A DNA stretch of 64,000 bases from Anaeramoeba ignava. Lineage: Eukaryota > Metamonada > Anaeramoebidae. Below are positions 23,601 through 33,600 of the stretch, in pieces. The DNA lies in NCBI GenBank assembly GCA_028826165.1, contig JAPDFW010000090.1, positions 124,001 to 188,000 of the forward strand, given 5' to 3'. The notes beneath the pieces are model-generated. The model saw only the letters and a list, made by a program, of their open reading frames with translations, was not told the origin of the DNA and ran no database searches. Each line of letters begins with the position of its first letter. Position 1 is the stretch's first letter. Made by a program: the position numbers and the translations under genes.

Positions 23601-24584
23601 TTATTTATAAAATTATTTATAAAATTATTTATAAATTATTTATAAATTATTTAAAATTATTTATAAAATTATTTATTAAATTATTTATAAAATTATTATT
23701 TATTAAATTATTTATTAAATTATTTATAAAATTATTTATTAAATTATTTATAAAATTATTTATAAAATTATTTATAAAATTATTTATAAAATTATTAATA
23801 AAATTATTTATAAAATTATTTATAAAATTATTTTATAAAATTACTTATAAAATTAAATATAAAATTAATTATAAAAGTTAATATAAAATTTAAATATAAT
23901 TTAAATAAATTTAAAATATAATTTAATATAAAATTATTTATAAAATTAAATATAAAATTAAATATAAAATTAAATATAAAATTAAATATAAAATTAAATA
24001 TAAAATTAATTATAAAATTATTTATAAAATTATTTATTAAATTAATTATAAAAGTATTTATAAAAGTAATTATAAAATTAATTATAAAATTATTTATAAA
24101 ATTAAATATAAAATTATTATTAAATTATTTATAAAATTATTTATAAAATTAATTATAAAATTAATTATATATTTATTTATTAAATTATTTATAAAATTAT
24201 TAATAAAATTATTATTAAATTATTTATAAAATTAATTATAAAATTATTTATAAAATTATTTATTAAATTATTTATAAAATTAAATATAAAATTAATTATA
24301 AAATTATTTATAAAATTATTTATAAAATTATTTATTAAATTATTTATAAAATTAAATATAAAATTAATTATAAAATTATTTATAAAATTATTTATAAAAT
24401 TATTTATAAAATTATTTATAAAATTATTTATAAAATTATTTATAAAATTAATTATAAAATTGTTTAATTTTGTTTACTCTTCCATAAATGTATTCATAAC
24501 ATATTGGGAAATAATTGATTTTTTTCCAACACCACCATCTCCAATAAGTAAAATTTTATACTCAAAATAATTTTGGTGACTCAT
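20636..24584 (-). CDS. RhoBTB-like protein: degenerate Ras domain plus tandem BTB (one-base frame break)
   Basis: Exons 24584-24478, 22641-20882 and 20815-20636, about 681 residues. Residues 1 to about 170 align with Ras without a Rho insert, but the catalytic motifs are lost: GDGGVGKKS (Lys where Ras has Ser17), YDPYYFDEEF (Thr35 missing), PTSLN instead of DTAGQ, GAKQD instead of NKxD; SAK is kept. Next come BTB1 at about 235-367 (FSDVEFRF, FAHKCILAIRS, LEFIYSGRF), interrupted by an Asn/Glu insert, and BTB2 at about 463-540 (VYGHKIILSKRCPYFEAQF). A helical region and a C-terminal block (HNYEKFENQ, LKKKRFPTKEYLK) resemble the RhoBTB tail. In RhoBTB proteins this layout recruits cullin-3 ligases; that role is inferred. 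The Ras and BTB frames differ by one base at the T5 run 22282-22286. Removing one base gives SAKMKSILPNIFEEL in continuous alignment, and exon lengths sum to 3n+1, so this is one gene, not two. Confidence 0.85.
22642..24477 (-). repeat. Intronic satellite, AAATAATTTTAT on the sense strand
   Basis: 1.84-kb intron 1 of the RhoBTB-like gene. Read on the gene's sense (minus) strand the unit is AAATAATTTTAT, the same 12-mer and same transcriptional orientation as in the convergent membrane-protein gene at 16564-20471. Interspersed ATTTAATTTTAT and TTAATTTTATAA variants occur. The donor is GTAAAC at 24477 and the acceptor ATTAG at 22642. Confidence 0.93.
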
Positions 24585-24899
24585 ATATCTCTTTTTTTAA
24601 AAAATGAAAAAGAAAAAAATGAAAAATAAAAAATGAAAAATAAAAAATTTTTTTATTAATTTTGAAAATAATTCAACTTTTTTTTCATCAAGAAAAATAG
24701 AGAAAAAAAAATAGAAAAAGAAAAAGAAAAAAAAAAGAAAACAGAAGAAATGATGAATCTGTTGAACTAAATGAAGAATTTGTATTTTTTTTTGTTTGAG
24801 TTTTTTTTTTGAGATTTGTTTTTTCTTCAATCAAAAAAAAGAAGAAAAAAAAAATTGGAAAAAATTTTTCAAAAGGTGAAAAAAATTTTTTTTGCTTTA
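24585..24899 (-). promoter_or_regulatory. Spacer: Rab 3' end and RhoBTB-like promoter
   Basis: 315 bp. Near the RhoBTB-like start the sense strand reads TTTTTCATTTTTTAAA, with further TTTTTCATTTTT copies upstream, the motif seen before other genes. The remainder is A/T homopolymer-rich with no supported gene; small plus-strand open frames at 24809-25128 are antisense to the Rab last exon. Confidence 0.4.
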
Positions 24900-27800
24900 T
24901 CAACAACAACCTTTTTTGGGATTTTTATTTGTTGGTATTTCTGGCTTTACAATGTTTTCAGGAGGTGGTGTTGGATTCATTATTGCGTCCATTTGTCTTG
25001 TAATATTACTTTGTGCTTGTTTTTCTAATAATTCTTTTGCTAAATGTTCAAACATTTCTTCTACATTTGTTCCTTTTAATGCACTTGTAAGGAAAATTGG
25101 ATATTCTTTTTTTTTGGTAATTTCCTAAATAAAAATATATAAATAAAAATATTTAAATAAAAATATTTAAATCAAAATAATATTTAAATAAAAATATTTA
25201 AATCAAAATATATAAATCAAAATATTTAAATCAAAATATTTAAATCAAAATATTTAAATCAAAATATATAAATCAAAATATTTAAATCAAAATATATAAA
25301 TCAAAATATATAAATCAAAATATATAAATCAAAATATATTTAAATCAAAATATATAAATAAAAATATATAAATAAAAATATATAAATAAAAATATTTAAA
25401 TCAAAATATTTAAATCAAAAATATATAAATCAAAAATATATAAATCAAAAATATTTAAATAAAAATATATTTAAATCAAAATATATAAATAAAAATATTT
25501 AAATAAAAATATTTAAATAAAAATATTTAAATCAAAATATATAAATCAAAATATTTAAATCAAAATATTTAAATCAAAATATTTAAATCAAAATATTTAA
25601 ATCAAAATATTTAAATCAAAATATTTAAATAAAAATATTTAAATCAAAATATATTTAAATAAAAATATTTAAATCAAAATATATAAATCAAAATATTTAA
25701 ATCAAAATATATTTAAATAAAAATATATTTAAATAAAAATATATTTAAATAAAAATATTTAAATCAAAATATATAAATCAAAATAATATTTAAAATAAAA
25801 ATATATAAATCAAAATATATAAATAAAAATATTTAAATAAAAATATATAAATCAAAAATATATAAATCAAAAATATATAAATCAAAATATATAAATCAAA
25901 ATATTTATAAATAAAAATATATAAATCAAAAATATTTAAATAAAAATATATTAATCGAAATATTTAAATCAAAAATATATAAATCAAAATATATAAATCA
26001 AAATATTTAAAATCAAAATATATATATCAAAAATATATTTAAATCAAAATATATAAATCAAAAATATATTTAAATCAAAATATATAAATCAAAATATATA
26101 AAATCAAAATATATAAATCAAAAATATATAAATCAAAATATATAAATCAAAATATTTAAATCAAAATATATATAAATCAAAATATTTAAATAAAATATAT
26201 ATTTAAATAAAAATATATAAATAAAAATATTTAAATAAAAATATTTAAATCAAAATATTTAAATAAATATATATATCAAAATATATAAATCAAAAATATT
26301 TAAATCAAAATATTTAAATCAAAATATATAAATCAAAAATATTTAAATCAAAATATATAAATCAAAATATATAAATCAAAATATATAAATCAAAATATTT
26401 AAATAAAAATATATTTAAATCAAAATATTTAAATCAAAATATATAAATAAAAATATATAAATAAAAATATATAAATCAAAATATTTAAATAAAAATATAT
26501 TTAAATCAAAATATTTAAATCAAAATATATAAATAAAAATATATAAATAAAAATATATAAATCAAAATATATAAATCAAAATATATAAATAAAAATATTT
26601 AAATCAAAATATATAAATCAAAAATATTTAAATCAAAATATATAAATCAAAATATTTAAATCAAAATATTTAAATCAAAATATTTAAATAAAAATATATA
26701 AATAAAAATATTTAAATCAAAATATTTAAATAAAAATATTTAAATAAAAATATATAAATCAAAATATATAAATACATCAATAATTGATTTATATTCGACT
26801 TGATTTGATAAATCTGATTTATTTCCTGCTAAAACAATAACAACATCTTCAATACAGTGATCATCAATTTCTTTTAAAAAAGATTGAACATCTCTTATTG
26901 TATCTTCACTTGTCAAATCAAAAACAATTACAATTCCTTGTGCACCTCTAAATTTAATCAATTTTTATTTTAAAAATTTAATTAAATTCAATTCAATTTT
27001 CATTTCAATTTTCATTTTAATTTCTTGGTAAATATAATTTACTTATAAATTGAAGATGTAAAAGGTAAACGAAAATCATCTTGTCCTGCTGTATCCCACT
27101 TTATAAATTTAATTATAAATTGATTTTTAAATTCATTTTTAAATTCATTTTTAAATTTTATTTATAAATTGATTTTTAAATTAAATATAAAATTAAATAT
27201 AAAATTATTATTAAATTGATTATTAAATTGATTATTAAATTGATTATTAAATTGATTATTAAATTGATTATTAAATTGATTATTAAATTGATTATAAAAT
27301 TATTTATAAATTCATTTTTAAATTTATTATAAATTGATTATTAAATTGATTTTTAAATTGATTTATAAATTCATTATAAATTAAATATAAAATTATGATT
27401 TGTTTACTAATTGAAGTCTGATTATTTCGTTTGTCACAGAAATATCTTTCGCTTTCTATTTAAAAAATTTTTTTGAATAAATTTATATTAATTTTATTTT
27501 TTAAATTCTTTTGAAATTTGTAAAAATTTCTATTAAAAAGAAATTTACAAAATCAACTCCAACTGTTTGTGGAACATTTGCAAAAAAAGTGTTATCCTAA
27601 AAATAAATTTTATTATAAATTTAATTATAAATTTAATTATAAAATTAATTATAAATTTAATTATAAATTTAATTATTAATTTAATTATAAATATAATTAT
27701 AAATTTGTTGATAAATTTAATTATAAATTTAATTATAAATATAATTATAAATTTAATTATAAATTTAATTATAAATATAATTATAAATTTAATTATATAT

Positions 27801-30581
27801 TTAATTATAAATTTAATTATTAATTTAATTATAAATTTAATTAGAAATTTTAAGGTAAATTTAATTATAAATTTAATTATAAATTTAATTATAAATTTGT
27901 TGATAAATTTGTTTATAAATATAATTATAAATATAATTATAAATTTAATTATAAATTTAATTATAAATATAATTATAAATTTAATTACTAATTTATTTAT
28001 AAATATAATTATAAATTTAGTTATAAATTTAGTTATAAATTTAATTATAAATTTAATTATAAATTTGTTGATAAATTTAATGATAAATTTTATTATAAAT
28101 TTTATTATAAATTTAATTATAAATTTAGTTATAAATTTAATTATAAATTTAATTATAAATTTAATTATAAATTTAGTTATAAATTTAATTATAAATTTAA
28201 TTATAAATTTAATTATAAATTTAATTATAAATTTAATTATAAATTTAATTATAAATTTAATTATAAATTTAATTATAAATATAATTATAAATTTAATTAT
28301 AAATTTAATTATAAATTTTATTATAAATTTGTTGATAAATATAATTATAAATTTAATTATAAATTTAAAGTAAATTTTAAAGTAAATTTAATTATAAATT
28401 TGTTGATAAATATAATTATAAATTTTATTATAAATTTGTTGATAAATTTAATGATAAATTTAATTATAAATTTAATTATAAATTTTGATATAAATTTAGA
28501 TATAAATTTTGATATAAATTTAATTATAAATTTAATTATAAATTTAATTATAAATTTAATTATAAATTTAATTATAAATTTAATTATAAATTTAATTATA
28601 AATTTAATTATATATTTAATTATAAATATAATTATAAATTTAATTATAAATTTAATTATAAATTTAATTATAAATTTAATTATATATTTAATTATAAATT
28701 TAATTATATATTTAATTATAAATTTAATTATAAATTTAATTATAAATTTAATTATAAATTTAATTATAAATTTAATTATAAATTTAATTATAAATTTAAT
28801 TATATATTTAATTATAAATTTAATTATATATTTAATTATAAATTTAATTATATATTTAATTATAAATTTAATTATATATTTAATTATAAATTTAATTATA
28901 AATTTAATTATAAATTTAATTATAAATTTAATTATAAATTTAATTATAAATTTAATTATAAATTTAATTATATATTTAATTATAAATTTAAAGTAAATTT
29001 TAAAGTAAATTTAATTATAAATTTGTTGATAAATTTGTTTATAAATTTGTTGATAAATTTGTTTATAAATTTGTTGATAAATATAATTATAAATTTGTTG
29101 ATAAATTTAATTAGAAATATAATTATAAATTTAATGATAAATTTAATTATAAATTTTATTATAAATTTAATTATAAATTTAATTATAAATTTAATTATAA
29201 ATTTAATTATAAATTTAATTATAAATTTAATTATAAATTTAATTATAAATTTAATTATAAATTTAATTATAAATTTAATTATAAATTTAATTGTAAATTT
29301 AATTATAAATTTAATGATAAATTTGTTGATAAATTTAATGATAAATTTATTTATAAATTTAATTATAAATTTAATTATAAATTTAATTATAAATTTAATT
29401 ATAAATTTAATTATAAATTTAATTATAAATTTAATTATAAATTTATATAAATTTAATTATAAATTTTATTATAAATTTAATTATTAATTTAATTATAAAT
29501 TTAATTATAAATTTTATTATAAATTTAATTATAAATTTAATTATAAATTTAATTATAAATTTAATTATAAATTTAATTATAAATTTAATTATAAATTTAA
29601 TTATAAATTTAATTATAAATTTAATTATAAATTTAATTATAAATTTAATTATAAATTTAATTATAAATATAATTATAAATTTAATTATAAATTTAATTAT
29701 AAATTTAATTATAAATTTAATTATAAATTTAATTATAAATTTAATTATAAATTTAATTATAAATTTAATTATAAATTTAATTATAAATTTTATTAGAAAT
29801 TTAATTATAAATTTAATTATAAATTTAATTATAAATATAATTATAAATTTAATTATAAATTTAATTATAAATTTAATTATAAATTTAATTATAAATTTAA
29901 TTATAAATTTAATTATAAATTTAATTATAAATTTAATTATAAATTTAATTATAAATTTAATTATAAATTTAATTATAAATTTAATTATAAATTTAATTAT
30001 ATATTTAATTATAAATATAATTATAAATTTAATTATAAATTTAATTATAAATATAATTATAAAATTAATTATAAATTTAATTATAAATTTAATTATAAAT
30101 ATAATTATAAAATTAATTATAAATATAATTATAAATTTAATTATAAATTTAATTATAAATTTAATTATAAATTTATTTATAAATTTAATTATAAATTTAA
30201 TTATAAATTTAATTATAAATTTGTTGATAAATTTGTTGATAAATTTAATGATAAATTTTATTATAAATTTAGTTATAAATATAATTATATATTTGATTAT
30301 AAATTTAGTTATAAATATAATTATAAATTTAATTATTAATTTAATTATAAATTTGTTGATAAATTTAATTATAAATTTGTTGATAAATATAATTATAAAT
30401 TTAATTATAAATTTGATTATAAATTTAAAGTAAATTTAATTATAAATTTAAAGTAAATTTTGAATTAAAAATTTGTTATAGTTTCCAAATAAAAGCATAC
30501 AACATAACGATTAATTAAAGAAGTTTTACCAACTCCTCCTCCTCCAAAAATAATTACTTTAAACAGATGATCAAAACTCAT
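24900..30581 (-). CDS. Rab-family small GTPase ending in CCC
   Basis: Six exons (30581-30501, 27596-27549, 27455-27408, 27098-27043, 26947-26776, 25124-24900) join in phase to 209 residues. Motifs in order: FKVIIFGGGGVGKTSLINRYV (P-loop GGGGVGKTS), switch I QTVGVDF, a KAKDISVTNEIIRLQL strand, WDTAGQDDFR, then YKGAQGIVIVFDLT, GNKSD and LTSALKG. The C-terminus is a Pro-rich linker and GCCC. WDTAGQ, the TVGVDF switch and a double-cysteine end identify Rab; such ends are geranylgeranylated by Rab GGTase, so it should act on vesicle membranes. The subfamily cannot be named. The start codon is 110 bp from the divergent USP gene. Introns 1 and 5 are multi-kilobase satellites, and exons 2 and 3 have only 16 codons each. 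Confidence 0.93.
25125..26775 (-). repeat. Intronic 14-mer satellite (AAATCAAAATATTT / ATATATAAATCAAA)
   Basis: 1.65-kb intron 5 of the Rab gene. Units on the plus strand are AAATCAAAATATTT and AAATCAAAATATAT, with AAATAAAA variants. On the sense strand the only G lies in TTGAT, so AG and GT do not form. Confidence 0.92.
27099..27407 (-). repeat. Short intronic array ATTATTAAATTG
   Basis: Rab intron 3 (309 bp) includes about eight tandem copies of the 12-mer ATTATTAAATTG at 27206-27300, flanked by diverged AAATTCATTTTT units. Confidence 0.85.
27597..30500 (-). repeat. Intronic satellite, ATAAATTTAATT 12-mer (2.9 kb)
   Basis: The largest intron in the window, Rab intron 1. The plus-strand unit is ATAAATTTAATT, with recurrent variants carrying TTGTTGAT, TTAATGAT, AAATATAATT or AAAGTAAATT. 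Variant blocks recur at intervals (for example AAATTTAAAGTAAATT near 28370, 28990 and 30430), suggesting higher-order duplication. Plus-strand open frames encode only INLI repeats and are not genes. Confidence 0.95.
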
Positions 30582-30691
30582 TTAAAAAAAGATAAAAAAA
30601 AAAATAATAAAAAAATAAAAAAAAAATGAATTTTTAAAAAATATTTTTTTCATTTTTTTTTTTTCATTTTTTATTTTTTAATTAAAAAATA
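30582..30691. promoter_or_regulatory. Bidirectional promoter of Rab and USP genes
   Basis: 110 bp between divergent ATGs. The plus strand carries TTTTTTTCATTTTTTTTTTT and TCATTTTTTATTTTTTAA toward the USP start; the other direction is T-rich (ATTTTTTTATTATTTTTTT). No other element is visible. Confidence 0.5.
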
Positions 30692-33600
30692 ATGGAATTA
30701 ATCTCTTTAAATAATTCAAGTATTTATTTATTTAATTCATTTTAAATTTAAAAAAATTAAAATTGGAAAAAATTTTTTTTTTTCTTTTAGATGAAGAATT
30801 TTCTTTTATAGATTTTATTGGAAATTTAAATGATCAATTCCAAAAAAACAAATTTAACATTAATTTAATTGCAAAAAATTTACAAAATTTTATTAATAAT
30901 TTAAATAATGAGTAATTAAAAAAAAATATAAATTCCTTAAAAAAAAAATTAATTTTTTTCTTTCTTTTTTTTTTAGAAAAATTCAAAATCTTCCGGCAAC
31001 TTTAAAAATATTAGACATTTACGAATTTTTAATTGCCGGAACAATAAATACAAATTCAGAAAAAATTTCAAATTCACTTTTCATTATAAATTTATTATTT
31101 GATGATTCTTCTTATTCATTCATTTCAACAAATTTGGATCATTTTAAATTATTAAATCAAGCTTATATAGTTAATAATTTGAAAAATTATTTAGATTTAT
31201 ATAAAAAAGCTTTTATTAAAATGAAAGAATCTAATTCTGAAATTGAAACTGATTTGGAATTGATTTTTTGCTCTTTTCCTGAAAAACAAAATGAATTTGC
31301 TTTTTCTCAAAAATATCCAAAAATTTCTGTGAATTTTTTTTATAAAAATCCAAAATCCAAAATTTATATAAAAAATTAATTTATAATATAAATATATAGA
31401 GTGATTCTAATATTCAATCAATTTTAAAAGCAGAAATTATTCAAAGATTCGGTTTTTATTCAGGCTTTCAATTCCTTAATAATCATTTAGATAATTTAAT
31501 AACAAAAAATGATTTATTTCCAATAATTCAAATTTTAAAAATTTTCCAAAAAGTAAAAAAAAAAAAAAATCAAAAATCAATTTATAAATTTATTAAAACA
31601 AAAAATTTTATAAAACCAAAGATTTCTCCCTTTTTATCATCTAAATCTTACCAAAAATTTATCGAACCAAAATTTAATCTGTTAATAAAAATGCTAAATC
31701 CTGATCCAATTTATTTATACACTTCTCAATACATAATCAATTTAATCTTCAAATTACTCACTTATTCTTCAAACAAAGAAAAATTTATTCCTCAACTTTT
31801 CCAAATCCAATTACAATTTGCTCAAAAAATGGATCATTTTGAAGACATAATTTCATGGAAAACCATTTTATCAATTGCTGGAAATTTTTTCAAATACCAA
31901 AATCAAAATTCAATTAAAAAATTCATTTTCCAAAAATTTCCATTCATTTCATCAACTTTGCTTCCTAAAATTCTTGATAAAATCCAACAATTTTTCCAAG
32001 CACCCAATTTGGATCAATTAGAAGAGCACGCAAAATTGCTCAAAAAATCAAATATACTTGCATTTTGCGCATCTTCAGATCAAATACCTTTTACTTTCAT
32101 CAATTCCTTTTGGGACATTATCACACAAAATAATTTCGAAATTTCCCAAACTTGGATTGCTTGTTTCCACCAAATTTCATCGCAAGTTCCCGATCAAATA
32201 ATTACTAAAATAGAATCCTTGATTGATGAATATTGGAGGAAAAAACAATCCAAAAATTCTTTAATAACAGAAAATGAACTTGATTTTTATAAACAAAATG
32301 CAATTGAATCTTTAAAAAATCCCAATTTTCAATTTCAAAAAATGTCCAATTTTTCCAAAAAAATCCAAAAAAATCTTTTATCAATTTTGAAACTAAAAGA
32401 AAGAAACAAAGTGGGCGATGATTTATCAGAACAAACTCAAATTTCTAGCTTCAATCTCGACAACTTCTCGCCAATTTCATTGAAAATAATTTGGGAAATT
32501 GTTTCCGCAAATAATAATAATAATATTATTATTCACCAAAAAGCGCTTGAAAATATCAAAAGCGTTTTAACTCAAGATCCAAAAATCATTTTCAAAAACA
32601 TTTTTGAAGTGTTTTGCATCGATTGCATCATCAAAATCTCCAACACAAATATTACAATCCTCAAAATTCTTGGCTCAATTATTTCCAGTTATTCTCATTA
32701 TAAAGAATCAATCTCATTTAAAATTCACAAACTTGTTGATATCATTTCCTTATTTATTGAATATATTAATATTGTCATTACCATCGAAGAACAAAAAGAA
32801 ACACTCAAAACACTGAAAAAAATCCTTTTCAAAATTAAAGATATGAAATTATCTTATTACCAAATGATTCAATTAACTGATACTTTCTTGCAAAAATCCG
32901 ATCATGAAAAGGATATGTTTTGGGAATGGATGAACAAATTGATAAAATTTCACATCAATAATTCCAAATATGGCAAAAATCTGTGTTTCAAGAAAGAATC
33001 GCTTGATAATTTTTGCAATTACTTTGTTTCACAAGTGAAACCCAGTTTAATTTCTGAAACAGGATTTTCAATTTTCGAATCCATTTTTATTTACATAAAC
33101 AGAGAGAAAAAAAATATCTTGATCGAGGAAAACAATTTACAAAAATTACAAGTGATCGCAAACAGCATTGATTTGGATTATCTTTATGATGTCGCAATTT
33201 TTTGCGAAAACCCAAATGTGTCAAAAGAGGCTTCCCAATTTCTTGCAAATATCTTCAATTCATTAAATTTCCCCAAAATGGAAGAAACCCAAAAAATCAT
33301 GATCCAAAAAACTATCATTTTATTAAACAAAATCAACTCCAGTTTAAATAAAACAAATACATCAACACAAGAAACTTTGGACTCTATTTACCCGCAAATT
33401 ATCAAATGTCTCCAAATTTTATATTTGTTTATCCAAGTGTATGATCAAAAAACTTCTCCAAACACACATTTAATGCAAATTTTACCTCTTGAATTGCAAC
33501 CTCACCATTTTCGAAATATTGATTTCAATTTGGTTCAAATCAAAATCAAAAATTTCCATAACAAAAAAATACTATCCCTGATTTGCTATAACCATATTTT

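Noticed and set aside
24816..25128. Plus-strand small proteins with a hydrophobic, Cys-rich look
   Set aside because: Antisense to the last Rab exon, whose spliced frame ends in a typical CCC prenylation motif.
27567..30433. Plus-strand open frames encoding INLI repeats (up to 268 codons)
   Set aside because: Products of the 12-bp satellite in Rab intron 1, antisense to a well-supported spliced gene.
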